Part shown: piece by piece, positions 46,852-56,959 of the stretch | Layout: each line of letters begins with the position of its first letter | Numbering within the stretch: position 1 is the first letter of the stretch | Source of the DNA: Robertmurraya sp. FSL R5-0851 | GTDB taxonomy: Bacteria > Bacillota > Bacilli > Bacillales > Cytobacillaceae | Reading direction: 5' to 3' | DNA length: 64,000 bases | Assembly: GCF_038002965.1 (NCBI RefSeq) | Contig: NZ_JBBOOE010000001.1 | Span: 260,501-324,500 of the forward strand | Position numbers and translations under genes: made by a program | The notes under the pieces: model-generated | Seen by the model: only the letters and a program-made list of their open reading frames with translations | Databases searched by the model: none | What the model was told of the DNA's origin: nothing

Positions 46852-48594
46852 ATGAAAAGGAAGGACAAGTCTTTAAAGAATACATTTACGTTCATGCTTT
46901 TTACTTTGATCATTGGCATTTTTATCATAAACGCTGCCATCATTTACTTTAATTCTCAACAGTCCATTGATAAAACCCTCAAGACGAATGGAATCATCCA
47001 TGCGGAAAGGGTCGCAAAGGTGATTGACGCGGAAGATTATGCAAATTTTTTATCAAATCCAGTAGAAAATGAAACGTATAGCCTTCTTCAAGAAGAGTTA
47101 AATGATTACCGAATAAAAATGGGTGCCATGTATGTTTACACCCTTAGGGTAGAAGAGGATCACTCGCTACAAATCATGATTGATGGTCTACCAGAGGGTG
47201 AAGCGGTTCCGATTGGTGAACCAACGACAGCCACAACATATGAAGATATAAAAGGGGCTACACTTGGTGGGGTTAGTAGCACAGATATTGTTAAGGATCC
47301 CGAGTTTGGGGAATATATGTCGGCTTTCGCTCCTATAAAGGACAAGACTGGTAAGGTGCTAGGGATTGTAGGCGTCGATATGGAAGCGACCCAAGTCCAT
47401 GCCATCAGCGACTCCGTCATTAAAGGGTCAATTCCTATTCAACTGGGTGTATCTCTTGTGATCCTGTTAACCTCTCTTGGGGGAGTTTATGTTTACCTTG
47501 GAAAAAAACTTCGTCCCTTAACGATTTTAACGGATGTATCCAAAGAAATAACGCAAGGGAATCTTTTACAGGCAAAAGAAACCTTAGACACTCTTACCCT
47601 TCGATCAAAGGATGAAATTAGTAGATTACATCATTCCATGACAGAAATGAGTACAATACTTGAAAAGATGGCTCATAATATGCAAGGAACCTCTTTAACG
47701 ATCAATGGAAAAAGCGAAGCGTTACATGCTGCATCTACTGAATTATTGGAAGGTTCGAGCCAAATTGCTTTAACGATGGAGGAAATGGCTACTGGAGCGG
47801 AGACTCAAGCAACCTTATCAACAGAACTGGCTGAGAATATGAGGCAATTCTCAGGGGTAATTGAAGAAGCAGATTCCAAAGGGAAAGAATTGGCACAATT
47901 GAATGATGAAGTGACTCAATACACGGAATCAGGTTACCAATTAATGCAGCAGTCGGTCACTGGTATGAATGATATCCACAAGGTAGTCACACGTTCCGTC
48001 ACGGAGGTAAAGGACTTAGCTGAACAAACTAGACAAGTATCTTCGTTAGTCACTCTGATACGTTCGATTGCAGACCAAACCAATTTGCTAGCACTTAATG
48101 CAGCGATTGAAGCGGCAAGAGCAGGAGAGCAAGGAAAGGGCTTTGCGGTTGTGGCTTCAGAGGTTCGAAAACTAGCGGAGGAAGTATCAAAGTCAGTTGA
48201 TGAAATTCAAGAGATTGTTGGAAAAGTAGACAATAACTCAAGAAAAGTGGTTGATACCCTTGAAGAAGGATTACAAGTGGTAACAACGGGTCAAGAGAAT
48301 GTAAAAGATACGGGCCATACCTTTAAGGAAATTTCGCAGTTAATCGATGGAATGAATAGGAAAATTACGGACTTAAGTCAGCAGCTGAATCGAGTTGTTA
48401 CGCAACAGGACAGCATGAATAAGTCGATTGAAGAAATTGCCGCCATTGCAGAAGAAAATGCAGCCGGTATTGAAGAAGTATCGGCGTCCTCTCAACAGAT
48501 GACTGGGTCGACGGAAGAGATCAACCAGTGGGTGAAGGAACTGAACTCAGCTTCTGTAGAGCTTAAAGAGGAAAGTGAGCGGTTTAAGGTTTAG
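46852..48594 (+). CDS. methyl-accepting chemotaxis protein
   Basis: This is a 580-aa transmembrane chemoreceptor. TM1 is near residues 12-30. The extracellular sensor (about 31-190) is Cache-like, with [20 protein letters not shown] and [22 protein letters not shown]2 is near 195-215, then a HAMP linker, and the cytoplasmic signalling domain has the invariant tip [18 protein letters not shown]. It ends in the usual Glu-rich adaptation region. GGGGGA precedes the ATG. The ligand is unknown. It is divergent from the hemerythrin operon. Confidence 0.92.
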   Translation: MKRKDKSLKNTFTFMLFTLIIGIFIINAAIIYFNSQQSIDKTLKTNGIIHAERVAKVIDAEDYANFLSNPVENETYSLLQEELNDYRIKMGAMYVYTLRVEEDHSLQIMIDGLPEGEAVPIGEPTTATTYEDIKGATLGGVSSTDIVKDPEFGEYMSAFAPIKDKTGKVLGIVGVDMEATQVHAISDSVIKGSIPIQLGVSLVILLTSLGGVYVYLGKKLRPLTILTDVSKEITQGNLLQAKETLDTLTLRSKDEISRLHHSMTEMSTILEKMAHNMQGTSLTINGKSEALHAASTELLEGSSQIALTMEEMATGAETQATLSTELAENMRQFSGVIEEADSKGKELAQLNDEVTQYTESGYQLMQQSVTGMNDIHKVVTRSVTEVKDLAEQTRQVSSLVTLIRSIADQTNLLALNAAIEAARAGEQGKGFAVVASEVRKLAEEVSKSVDEIQEIVGKVDNNSRKVVDTLEEGLQVVTTGQENVKDTGHTFKEISQLIDGMNRKITDLSQQLNRVVTQQDSMNKSIEEIAAIAEENAAGIEEVSASSQQMTGSTEEINQWVKELNSASVELKEESERFKV

Positions 48595-48617
48595 AAACTT
48601 GGGTCTAGAGGGGGAGC

Positions 48618-48887
48618 ACTTTTGGGTTGGGGGATCAGGTAGAGCACCTGAGCTAATAAATAGAAGGAGGAATTCCGCTTAATTAAAAATTACTATTAAA
48701 AATGGCCTAATTAGACGGAGAAATTCCGTCTATTGGCTCGGAAATCCCAAAAATGGGGTATTTTCCTTTGCATAAGCGGAAAACCTCCTCTTATTTACCC
48801 CGAAACGAGCTCGATTCTGGATATAACGGAAAAATCTCCGCTTATTCTACTTTTGCTGGTTTCTTGATTAACGACAATCTTATTTCA
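48618..48887 (+). repeat. dispersed intergenic repeat, copy 3
   Basis: Same orientation and order of hairpin modules as copy 1: AGAAGGAGGAATTCCGCTT, TTAGACGGAGAAATTCCGTC, AAGCGGAAAACCTCCTCTTA, CCCCGAAACGAGCTCGATTC and ACGGAAAAATCTCCGCTTA. It lies between the convergent chemoreceptor and MFS genes. A 66-codon frame through it (48,753-48,953) has no ribosome binding site and is not a gene. Confidence 0.8.
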
Positions 48888-48904
48888 CACTACGCTAAAC
48901 ATAA

Positions 48905-48945
48905 AGAAACTCGCCAAAATGCTATGGCGAGTTTTACTTTTTTAT
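48905..48945. terminator. terminator between convergent genes
   Basis: AAACTCGCCA and TGGCGAGTTT form a 10-bp stem with an 8-nt loop, followed by ACTTTTTTATA. It shares CTCGCCA/TGGCGAG with the hairpin after repeat copy 1. Confidence 0.83.
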
Positions 48946-48949
48946 ATAC

Positions 48950-50137
48950 TTAAGAAAGGGGAGCTCTCGTATCTGATTGAGGTGATTTTCGTTTATATAC
49001 CTGGTATAGAATTAGGGCTAAAAGTGAAAGAATGGCACCAGACACATATGGAAGTGGAATAGCAACCGAGAATAGCCATCCTCCAAGTGGTGGACCAATG
49101 ATACGGCCTAGCGAATCAAAGGATGAGAGCAATCCGGTCGTACTTCCGTGTCCAGCACTTGATGTCTTCGTTAGCAATGATGAGACACTTGGCCTAATAA
49201 ATCCATTCCCAATCCCAAAAACAGTTAAGTAAATTGCTGCGGTTACAAAGTTATCAATGAGTAAAATTAAAGAAAAACCGATGGCAGAGATCAAAATTCC
49301 GAGTTGGATAACCGCTCCTTCTCCCCATTTTTTTGTTAGCCTTCCTACTAGTCCACCCTGAACGATGGCACCCGCAAGCCCCATAATCATAAATACGTAA
49401 CCAAGATGAGCTGACTCGAGCCCGGCTTTTTCAAAAGCAAAGTAGGCGAATGTGGCTTCCAAGCCTGCTAAGGATAAGGTGACAAACCATTGTAGGATAT
49501 ACAAAATGGATGTTGGTCCTTTTAAGGCTGAAAAGATGGACTCTTTCTTTTTATGTAGGTTTTCTTTACGCTGCTCACTTGATAGTGACTCTTTTAAAAC
49601 AAACAAAACAAGCAAGAAGGTTAGGACAGATGATGTACCTGCAATAAAGAAGGGCGTGTGTAAGCTTTCTTTTGAAAAAATCCCACCAATGGCTGGTCCG
49701 AAAATAAATCCGAGTCCTACGGAAGCTCCGATGATTCCCATCCCTTTACCCCGGTTCTCATGTGAAGTGATATCTGCCACATAAGCCATCACGGTTGGCA
49801 TGTTAGCTGCTGATAAAACTCCCCCAATGATTCTCGCTACAAATAACATCCATAAAGAGGAGGACATGCCCATTAAAAAGAAGCTGACCGCCAGTCCAAA
49901 GATTCCAATCATAATGACTGGTTTCCGACCGATTTTATCAGAAATTCTCCCCCAAAAAGGTGCAAAGAATAACTGCATAAGCGAGTATACCGCCATTAAT
50001 AAGCCAAGCTGAGTAGGGGAAGCTCCCAATTCTTCCGCGTAGAACGGCATGACAGGGATAATAATCCCAAACCCTACCATGACTAGAAACATAACTGCAA
50101 ATAATATAGGCAACGCTTTCTTAACTTCCAAAATCAA
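48950..50137 (-). CDS. MFS transporter, multidrug/tetracycline-efflux-like
   Basis: This is a 395-aa protein with about 12 membrane helices. The N-terminal half has LFAVMFLVMVGFGIIIPVMP and the motif-A loop GRISDKIGRKPVIMIG, followed by motif C-like GASVGLGFIFGPAIGG, which marks proton-driven drug antiporters. The C-terminal half ends in a basic tail. The substrate is unknown. It is convergent with the chemoreceptor gene. Confidence 0.88.
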   Translation of the reverse strand: MILEVKKALPILFAVMFLVMVGFGIIIPVMPFYAEELGASPTQLGLLMAVYSLMQLFFAPFWGRISDKIGRKPVIMIGIFGLAVSFFLMGMSSSLWMLFVARIIGGVLSAANMPTVMAYVADITSHENRGKGMGIIGASVGLGFIFGPAIGGIFSKESLHTPFFIAGTSSVLTFLLVLFVLKESLSSEQRKENLHKKKESIFSALKGPTSILYILQWFVTLSLAGLEATFAYFAFEKAGLESAHLGYVFMIMGLAGAIVQGGLVGRLTKKWGEGAVIQLGILISAIGFSLILLIDNFVTAAIYLTVFGIGNGFIRPSVSSLLTKTSSAGHGSTTGLLSSFDSLGRIIGPPLGGWLFSVAIPLPYVSGAILSLLALILYQVYKRKSPQSDTRAPLS

Positions 50138-50556
50138 TACACTCCAATAGGTTTCATTTGTTTCTTTCCTCTTTATTATAACTCTAAGATTGCAGGTGAT
50201 AAAAGTCTTAAAAGTACTTCGGATATTCTTAGTGGTTTTATACTATGTGTGATTTCATTCGACAAATTTCTCGCGCTGGGACAGGGTAATTTTTAACTTT
50301 TTTTGTAAAATGAAGATTTATTCCTAATGGACGGGTCTTTTTTTAATAAGAAAAGGAGGAAAACCCCATCTGATTCATAAAGATTCTAGTTCTTTGTATC
50401 TGTTAAAAGTCTTGAAGTTGAGATTTTGATAGTTTGATAGTACCAGACAAAAATCGACAAAGCGCTATGGGTCATTTGACGGGGTTTTCACTACGTGTTA
50501 CTAAATAATATAGGAAAAAAATTACTTCAAAATATAGGAAATTATGAAGGAGCGGT
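50138..50556. other. intergenic region between MFS and VWA lipoprotein genes
   Basis: About 420 nt without a supported gene. It contains GAAAACCCC (50,359) and GGGGTTTTC (50,481) as a distant inverted repeat and a stray AAAAGGAGG not followed by a start codon. It presumably holds the promoters of both divergent genes. Confidence 0.45.
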
Positions 50557-51909
50557 TTGTCTTTGAAAGTGTTTAAGCATTTCCTCCTATTATTAGTCGT
50601 TACATGTTGTACCGTTGCTTGTTCAAACGAGGAGCAAACAAAGCAGGAAGAAGAGCCGAATAAGGAAACGACAACGGCTAGTGAGGATAGTAATAAAGAA
50701 GAAGAGAAGGAAGTCGTTGAAGCGGTGACGTATCCGGAACAACCTACTGTAGCTGAAGAGATGGTTCAGCAACCAGCTGGTCTCCACTCAGAGGACTTAT
50801 ATGCATCTTTAGCAGGTTCTAATGTTGATTCTGAACTTCCAATGGGTTCTGCCATAGAGGATTTAGTGGTGGAGGATTTAGAGGCAGAAGAAATTTATAA
50901 TGGATTGATTCATTATATAGGTGCAGATTATTCTCTCGTTTTTGATTCCTTGAAAAATTTTACTCCTGACTATGGTGCATACGATTTATCAAAGGAACAA
51001 CCATCCTTTAAAAACGTAGCTATTCATCTAGACTCAAGTGGAAGTATGAATGCTCAAGTTTCCGGTGGAGTGAAGATGGACTTAGCCAAACATGCTATTG
51101 CTACCTATGCTTCTGGACTACCTGCTTCAAGTAAAGTTTCTCTTAGAGTATACGGACACCAGGGTACAGGGAGTGACAATGACAAGGCAATATCATGTTC
51201 GAGCACAGAAATGATGTACGATGCCAATACATATGATCAGGCTAGCTTTGAACAGGCACTAACAAAGTTTAAGCCAAGTGGGTGGACACCACTTGCAGCA
51301 TCCATTACAGCTGCATATGAGGATTTAAAGAAATCAGCGGATGATAAGTCTGAAAACATCCTTTTTGTTGTAAGTGATGGGATTGAGACGTGTGATGGAA
51401 ACCCAATCGAAGAGGCTAGAAAACTAGCAAACTCGGATTTAAAGGTCAAAGTGAATATTATCGGTTTTGATGTGGATGATGCGGGCCAGAAGCAGTTAAA
51501 AGAAACGGCATTAGCTGGAAATGGAACGTATTATACCGTTAACTCGAATGTGGAATTGAACGATACGATTGAAGCATTGCTACAAGATGCAAGGGCCAGC
51601 TATGAACGGAACTTTGAAAAAGCAAAGGTTGGCTACAAGGTAAATATGAAAAAAGTAGAAATTGGTCAAGGGATAGAAGATCTTGGCTCTAGCTTTATGG
51701 ACGTTTCTGATTCGGAAAAAGATATCTTGTTTGAGGCGGTGTCTCGACTAGAGGACCAAGAGAAAATTACCCCTGAAGCAGCGGAAGAATTACGAAGCAT
51801 ACTTGATGATAGACATACAGCGATTAGAGAGTACATTAACCAGCTAGAAGAGGAAGCAAGAGAAAAGAATAACACGAAACATCAGGAAGTGATTTCTAGT
51901 CTGAAGTGA
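50557..51909 (+). CDS. VWA-domain lipoprotein
   Basis: This 450-aa lipoprotein (signal with TCCTVACSNEE) has an acidic Glu/Thr-rich linker and a von Willebrand factor A domain from about residue 150. The metal-ion adhesion site is visible in VAIHLDSSGSMNAQ (DxSxS), in TPLAAS and in FVVSDGIETCDG. The last 100 residues are charged and helical. The start is TTG 50557 after GAAGGAG. It is similar in layout to YwmC/YwmD-type proteins of Bacillus. It lies upstream of the Tad pilus locus; a link to it is only inferred from position. Confidence 0.82.
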   Translation: MSLKVFKHFLLLLVVTCCTVACSNEEQTKQEEEPNKETTTASEDSNKEEEKEVVEAVTYPEQPTVAEEMVQQPAGLHSEDLYASLAGSNVDSELPMGSAIEDLVVEDLEAEEIYNGLIHYIGADYSLVFDSLKNFTPDYGAYDLSKEQPSFKNVAIHLDSSGSMNAQVSGGVKMDLAKHAIATYASGLPASSKVSLRVYGHQGTGSDNDKAISCSSTEMMYDANTYDQASFEQALTKFKPSGWTPLAASITAAYEDLKKSADDKSENILFVVSDGIETCDGNPIEEARKLANSDLKVKVNIIGFDVDDAGQKQLKETALAGNGTYYTVNSNVELNDTIEALLQDARASYERNFEKAKVGYKVNMKKVEIGQGIEDLGSSFMDVSDSEKDILFEAVSRLEDQEKITPEAAEELRSILDDRHTAIREYINQLEEEAREKNNTKHQEVISSLK

Positions 51910-51968
51910 TCAAACTCCTGAAGACTAGAAAACTAGAAATTTAGAAAAAGAAGGTTGAGAGGATCAAG

Positions 51969-52658
51969 ATGAAGATTTTACTTGATGAGACATTAGGTTT
52001 TACAACCGAATTATTTCCTGAGGTTTTGATTAAAAAGATTACGGGGAAAGGGGGGCGCTCTTTGGAGGAAAACTTGACGAAAAAGAGAGCCTTTATTCCC
52101 CAAAAATTCAATGCCATTAGCGTAAATATGGATGAAGGAATTGACCAGCTACGTAGCTATATGAATGGATCTGATGAGTTGCTCTACATATACGATCCTT
52201 ATGTGACCAATCAAGGAGATATAAAGAGAATTCGAAATTGGATTTATCCCAATCAGAAGCTATTTCTTGTTGATGGGACCAAAAATCGGGGATATGTCTT
52301 TTTTCTATTAACAAAGCTTCAAGAGAGTACCTATGAAGACGTGATGATGTCCTTACGAGGAGTGAGACAACACTTTCGAATTACGTCAGATCTCCATTCA
52401 CACAGCCCATCTCGCTATCTTCAATTAAAAAACCCATCGACTAAAATGTACTATTTGCTTGGAAGTGAAGGAACGAAGAAAGCCATTAAGGGAAGCAAGC
52501 AGGAATTAATAACAAAGGTAATCGAATATTTTCCTGCTGAAACGATCTATATGGCTTCTAGTAAGCCAGTATCTGTAAAGGAAAGCCATGTTCATACCAT
52601 CACGTTAAGTGATATTAGCCTTCCCGTACAGTCAGAAACCATTGATATTTTTATTTAA
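51969..52658 (+). CDS. hypothetical protein upstream of the tad locus
   Basis: A 229-aa soluble protein that I do not recognise. It begins MKILLDETLGFTTELFPEVL, has alternating beta-like and helical stretches (LFLVDGTKNRGYVFFLLTKL, MYYLLGSEGTKKAIKG) and no membrane segment or signal peptide. GAGAGGATC precedes the ATG. It lies 60 nt after the VWA lipoprotein gene on the same strand and just before a MITE-like element and cpaB. It could belong to the pilus locus or to the VWA gene. Confidence 0.55.
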   Translation: MKILLDETLGFTTELFPEVLIKKITGKGGRSLEENLTKKRAFIPQKFNAISVNMDEGIDQLRSYMNGSDELLYIYDPYVTNQGDIKRIRNWIYPNQKLFLVDGTKNRGYVFFLLTKLQESTYEDVMMSLRGVRQHFRITSDLHSHSPSRYLQLKNPSTKMYYLLGSEGTKKAIKGSKQELITKVIEYFPAETIYMASSKPVSVKESHVHTITLSDISLPVQSETIDIFI

Positions 52659-52661
52659 GAA

Positions 52662-52845
52662 AGGCTGTTTTCGTAAAGATTGTTGTTAAAATCTAAAAAC
52701 CGATTTTAACGTGGAAATAGTTATTTTACACTAAAAAATTTAGTTTGCAGGCTCTTTTCTTATTAAATTAATGCTATTTTCTATGGAAAATCAGCACAAT
52801 TATTAAATTGATGTTTCAAAAAGCAATAAGTTTTGAAAAGAGCCT
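52662..52845. mobile_element. MITE-like element upstream of cpaB
   Basis: The left end AGGCTGTTTTCGTAAAGATT and the reverse complement of the right end (AGGCTCTTTTCAAAACTTAT) are imperfect terminal inverted repeats. The flanks TAAGAA and TAAGAT suggest a 5-6 bp target duplication. The 184-bp interior is AT-rich and non-coding. A second element with the same termini lies at 57,901. Confidence 0.65.
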
Positions 52846-52883
52846 TAAGATATGATGACATCCAATGTAACGGAGTGACCAGA

Positions 52884-53501
52884 ATGATTGATGCCAAGAG
52901 AAAGGCCATTATTTTTTTAACATTATCTTTTTTATTAGCGGTTGCCACTGCAGGCGTCATCTTGATGCAAATTACAGAAGCGCAGAAAAAACTAGGTAAA
53001 ACCGTAGCCGTTGCAGCTGCAGCTAAAAATATCGGATCGTACAGAGAAATTAAGGAATCGGATATTACTTGGGTAGAGCTCCCAGAAACGAGTGCCTATG
53101 AATCGTTTATTACCGATGAAAAGGAATTAAAAGAAGCGATTTCGGTAGTGGAAATAGAGGAAGGAGCCTTGCTGACAAGCTCCTTAGTAAGAAAAAAACT
53201 CGATATTCCTGAAAATGAGCGTGTGGTATGGCTAAATGCGACAGAAGCCGTCCTTATTGATCAAGAGGTTGCTGAAGGGGATTTAGTTGATTTAGTTGTG
53301 GCTAGAAATGATGAAAATGACAATTTAGTTACGGAACGCTTTTTAAATAATATTCGTGTCGTTCAGGTAGAAGAGGTTAAGGAAGGAGCCCCGAGAGTAA
53401 AGATTGCTCTATCCATTGAGGAAGCTGAGCGGGTCATTCATTTTCAAAACTCCGCTGTGCAGCTTCGTGTGTTACGAGTGAATCAAGCTTCAGCAGGGTG
53501 A
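52884..53501 (+). CDS. cpaB: Flp/Tad pilus assembly protein CpaB (SAF domain)
   Basis: This protein of about 205 aa has one N-terminal membrane helix (AIIFLTLSFLLAVATAGVIL) and an extracytoplasmic SAF/RcpC-like domain with VAVAAAAKNIGSYREIKESD and TSSLVRKKLDIPENERVVW. It is the usual first gene of Gram-positive Tad loci. ATG 52884 follows GGAGTGA; a longer frame from 52833 would begin in the MITE end and is rejected. Confidence 0.85.
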   Translation: MIDAKRKAIIFLTLSFLLAVATAGVILMQITEAQKKLGKTVAVAAAAKNIGSYREIKESDITWVELPETSAYESFITDEKELKEAISVVEIEEGALLTSSLVRKKLDIPENERVVWLNATEAVLIDQEVAEGDLVDLVVARNDENDNLVTERFLNNIRVVQVEEVKEGAPRVKIALSIEEAERVIHFQNSAVQLRVLRVNQASAG

Positions 53502-53552
53502 CCAGGGAATCAATATGATAGGGACCATTGCGTTGGGGAAGGTGCATAAACG

Positions 53553-54680
53553 GTGAGTACATTTAAAGGATTAATGATTTCGAGAAACCATGCGTGGATA
53601 GAAATAGTCAACCAACTCATGGAAGAAATGAATATGGAAATTACAGCTGTTCCTGAGTGGAAGAGGAGCTTTCAGGATAATCAACATTACCATTATGTTC
53701 TTGTTGATTTAGATGGTGGAGTTTATCCACAACAACTACAAATTTCTTCAACAACCGTTCTTATTGGTCTTTCTAGTGAAGACGATTTCGAACAGGCAAG
53801 GAACTGGCTAGTTGGTGGAGCAAAGGACGTCATTCTTTTTCCTGAAGAAAAACAGAGATTGCTAGATTTGATGAAAGTGACAAACCAGCAGTTAACGTTT
53901 CAAAAAGAAACGGAAGCAGGCTATGGAGCAGGTCAAGTTCATGCGTTTTACAGTGCAAAGGGTGGAAGTGGGAAGACCTTATTAGCGACGATGGCTGCCC
54001 AATCATTTAGCATTCACCAAGATTTAAAGGTTTTAGTGATTGATTTGAATGCGCAATTTGGAAATATGGATGTCTTATTTGGCGCGCAGCCATTTCGTTC
54101 CTACTATGATTTAATTCCGGTTATGGATGAGATGGATATGAGGCATCTTCTGAACATTTCTACCGTACATGAAGAAACACAAGTAACGTTCATTTCGGGA
54201 CCAGTGGATCCAACGAAAGCGGAGGCCATTCCGGATGAATTAATCACAAGATTAATCCGTGTAGCGAGATATAACTATGATGTTGTGATTCTTGACTTGC
54301 CATCTGTTATTAATAACCTGACATTCACAGGATTAAATGAAGCAAACCATATTCACTATGTGTTAACGCCAGACAGTTTAGGGATGAGAGCATTCAGAAA
54401 TGCAAGCGAGCTATTCAATCGGTTTCAAATTGGAAGAAAAGAAGAGCTCTCTGTGATTGTCAACCGTGTTCACTCCAAATCAGAGCTTAACGAATCACAT
54501 ATTAAAAAGATTATTGATCGTGATGTGAATGGACTCGTGCGTTCCGACTTCTTTTCTATCCAGGCGGACGTGAATATGGGTGAGTCATTTTTTAAGAAGA
54601 AGAAGGATAAAGGAACGAACAAGGTAACAAAGGACATGAAGAAATACGTGGATGAGTTCGTTAAGCGAACAAAGGGGTGA
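53553..54680 (+). CDS. tadZ: TadZ/CpaE-like pilus localisation ATPase
   Basis: This is a 375-aa protein with a receiver-like N-terminal domain (about 1-115) and a MinD/ParA-type ATPase domain. The deviant Walker A is FYSAKGGSGKTLLATM, followed by VLVIDLNAQFGNMDVLFG and VILDLPSVINN. Family members place the Tad machine at a cell site. The start is GTG 53553 with GGGGAAGG upstream. It lies directly before tadA with a 6-nt gap. Confidence 0.87.
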   Translation: MSTFKGLMISRNHAWIEIVNQLMEEMNMEITAVPEWKRSFQDNQHYHYVLVDLDGGVYPQQLQISSTTVLIGLSSEDDFEQARNWLVGGAKDVILFPEEKQRLLDLMKVTNQQLTFQKETEAGYGAGQVHAFYSAKGGSGKTLLATMAAQSFSIHQDLKVLVIDLNAQFGNMDVLFGAQPFRSYYDLIPVMDEMDMRHLLNISTVHEETQVTFISGPVDPTKAEAIPDELITRLIRVARYNYDVVILDLPSVINNLTFTGLNEANHIHYVLTPDSLGMRAFRNASELFNRFQIGRKEELSVIVNRVHSKSELNESHIKKIIDRDVNGLVRSDFFSIQADVNMGESFFKKKKDKGTNKVTKDMKKYVDEFVKRTKG

Positions 54681-54686
54681 TGAAGC

Positions 54687-56027
54687 ATGTCGTGGATTGA
54701 AAAAGCAGCGGTTCGAACACCTATGAAACAACAAACACCAGCTGATTGGAATATTGGCCAATCACAGGTCGATCGGTGGGTCAGACACTATAAAAATCGA
54801 CTGATTAAAGAAGCGAATTTAGAAAGCATTACGACACTTCAGCCGGTTGAGAGAAAGAAGACCATTGAACGCCTTGTTACGCAGATGATTAATGAGGAAA
54901 AAGTGATTATTACGGCGGATCAAACGGAGCAGATCATCAAACAAATCATCAATGAATCTGTCGGTTATGGCCCCCTTGAAAGCTTGCTTCGAGATGACAG
55001 TATTACCGAAATCATGGTCAACGGTGCAGACGAGGTATTTATAGAACGACAAGGGAAGATCGAAAAGACCAATGTGAAATTTAAGGATAACCAGCATGTG
55101 CGTCATATTATCGACCGCATTATTGCTCCATTGGGTCGAAGAATTGATGAAAGCTCGCCCATGGTGGATGCTAGACTTCATGATGGAAGCCGTGTGAATG
55201 CGGTTATCCCGCCAATCAGTGTGGATGGCCCCTCGATCTCAATTCGTAAGTTTAAACAAGATCCTTTTTCACTTGATGATCTTCAGAATTTTGGAAGCTT
55301 CTCAGAAGAGATGGCACTCTTTTTAAAAGCCGCTGTGAAGGCGAAAGCCAATATCCTTGTATCTGGTGGAACCGGTAGTGGGAAAACCACCCTTTTGAAT
55401 GTTCTTTCTGATTCCATCCCGAGTGGAGAGAGAATTGTCACGATTGAGGATATGGCGGAGCTTCGCTTTACGTACGATAACTTGGTTCGCTTGGAAGCTA
55501 GGCCACCGAATATGGAAGGGAAAGGGGAAGTAACGATTCGTCACTTGGTTAAAAATGCTCTGCGGATGCGTCCAGACCGAATTATTGTCGGGGAGGTTCG
55601 TGGTTCAGAAGCGATTGATATGCTACAAGCGATGAATACCGGTCATGAAGGATCATTGACTACCATCCATGCGAACAGTCCAAAGGATGCACTGGGTCGA
55701 CTGGAATCCATGGTCATCATGGCTGGTTTGCCACTAACGGTAGAGGTGATTAGAGGCTATTTCGTTGGTGCTCTGGACTTAATTGTTCAAACCTCTAGGT
55801 TTTCTGATGGGAAGAGAAGGATTGTTCATATTTCTGAGCTGGTGGAAGAAGATGGCGAAATCTCCATGCGTGATATTTTCCATTTTGAGCGACAGGCCAC
55901 ATTAGCCGATGGAACGATTAAAGGTGAATTTAAACCAACCGGTTATGTGCCTAAAATGTATGATCGTTTCGTTTCACACGGGGTTCAAGTACCTAAGTCA
56001 CTCTTTGCTGTAGGTTTGTTGAGATGA
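54687..56027 (+). CDS. tadA: Tad pilus secretion ATPase TadA/CpaF
   Basis: This hexameric type II/IV secretion ATPase (446 aa) powers pilus assembly. The N-terminal domain has [20 protein letters not shown]. The catalytic core has Walker [15 protein letters not shown], the Asp box [11 protein letters not shown] and Walker [13 protein letters not shown], followed by [16 protein letters not shown]. It overlaps tadB by four bases (GATGAG junction). Confidence 0.94.
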   Translation: MSWIEKAAVRTPMKQQTPADWNIGQSQVDRWVRHYKNRLIKEANLESITTLQPVERKKTIERLVTQMINEEKVIITADQTEQIIKQIINESVGYGPLESLLRDDSITEIMVNGADEVFIERQGKIEKTNVKFKDNQHVRHIIDRIIAPLGRRIDESSPMVDARLHDGSRVNAVIPPISVDGPSISIRKFKQDPFSLDDLQNFGSFSEEMALFLKAAVKAKANILVSGGTGSGKTTLLNVLSDSIPSGERIVTIEDMAELRFTYDNLVRLEARPPNMEGKGEVTIRHLVKNALRMRPDRIIVGEVRGSEAIDMLQAMNTGHEGSLTTIHANSPKDALGRLESMVIMAGLPLTVEVIRGYFVGALDLIVQTSRFSDGKRRIVHISELVEEDGEISMRDIFHFERQATLADGTIKGEFKPTGYVPKMYDRFVSHGVQVPKSLFAVGLLR

Positions 56028-56956
56028 GTACGGCATGGATGTTGTTGTCAGGCAGTATTTTTACGTTTATCACCGGGATTTTCTACATTGTCAATGGGAG
56101 AAAAGCTCGTGACACCGTTAAGCGAGTCGATTCATGGTTTGAACAGGAAAAGAAAGCAGATAGAAAAAGCTTTGTTCTCTTGATTGGAGATAAATTTGAC
56201 TCCTCTGAGCTATCGGAATCTCTACAAAAGAAATTGGTTCAGGCAGACTTAAAGCTAAAGCCATCTGAATACACTGGAATTTATATCCTATTATTAGCAC
56301 TATTAACGTTTATCAATGTATTCATTTTAGGCCTGTATGTATTTATTGGATTTCTCTTTGCGTACGTCATTGTTGCCTTAGGGTCTAAATTCTTTTTAAA
56401 TTCTCGAAAAGGGAAACGAATGGATACCTTTAATGAGCAACTTCCTGAGATTTGCCGGATGATGTCTAACGGTATCAAAGCGGGCCAGACGATTCCACAA
56501 GCGATGGAAATGGTCGGACGTGATGTGAAGGAACCGAGTAAGAATGAGTTTCAACAGATGGATTATCAGCTGAAGCTTGGTGATAGTCTCGAATATGTGA
56601 TGAATGGGTTTAAAGAGAGAGTTCCGAGTAACGATATTACCATTTTCGTTAGTACGATTCTGATTCAGCAACGGGTCGGTGGAAACTTAGCAGAAGTGTT
56701 ATCAACGATGGCGGAAACGCTAGAGGAACGCAGTCGAGTTCATAAAGAAATTCGTACCGTAACGGCGGAGAGTCGTTCGATTGCCTATATCCTGATTTTT
56801 ATGCCGTTTCTCATGGCCATGATGATGAATTTATTTATTAAGGGATTCTTGAATGTTCTTTTTACTCCATTTGGAATGATTTTGTCTGCTATTTTCGCAG
56901 GAATTGTTAGTATTGCGTTCTTTATTATTAAGAGAATTACGAATATAAGGGTGTAA
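56024..56956 (+). CDS. tadB: Tad pilus membrane protein TadB
   Basis: This is a 310-aa inner-membrane platform protein with a GspF/T2SSF domain. It has hydrophobic helices near residues 5-22, 85-125, 245-265 and 275-300. The cytoplasmic segment LPEICRMMSNGIKAGQTIPQ and TILIQQRVGGNLAEVLSTMA are the family core. It pairs with TadC. Confidence 0.9.
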   Translation: MSTAWMLLSGSIFTFITGIFYIVNGRKARDTVKRVDSWFEQEKKADRKSFVLLIGDKFDSSELSESLQKKLVQADLKLKPSEYTGIYILLLALLTFINVFILGLYVFIGFLFAYVIVALGSKFFLNSRKGKRMDTFNEQLPEICRMMSNGIKAGQTIPQAMEMVGRDVKEPSKNEFQQMDYQLKLGDSLEYVMNGFKERVPSNDITIFVSTILIQQRVGGNLAEVLSTMAETLEERSRVHKEIRTVTAESRSIAYILIFMPFLMAMMMNLFIKGFLNVLFTPFGMILSAIFAGIVSIAFFIIKRITNIRV

Positions 56957-56959
56957 GCT

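Noticed and set aside
48753..48953. A 66-codon frame within repeat copy 3
   Set aside because: It reads through the hairpin repeat and the following terminator and lacks a ribosome binding site.
50359..50489. Distant inverted repeat GAAAACCCC/GGGGTTTTC upstream of the VWA lipoprotein gene
   Set aside because: The arms are over 110 nt apart with no helpful internal structure; a 9-bp match of low complexity is weak evidence.
52833..52883. Upstream extension of CpaB beginning in the MITE end
   Set aside because: The extra 17 residues come from the transposon terminus, whereas GGAGTGA is well placed for the ATG at 52,884.
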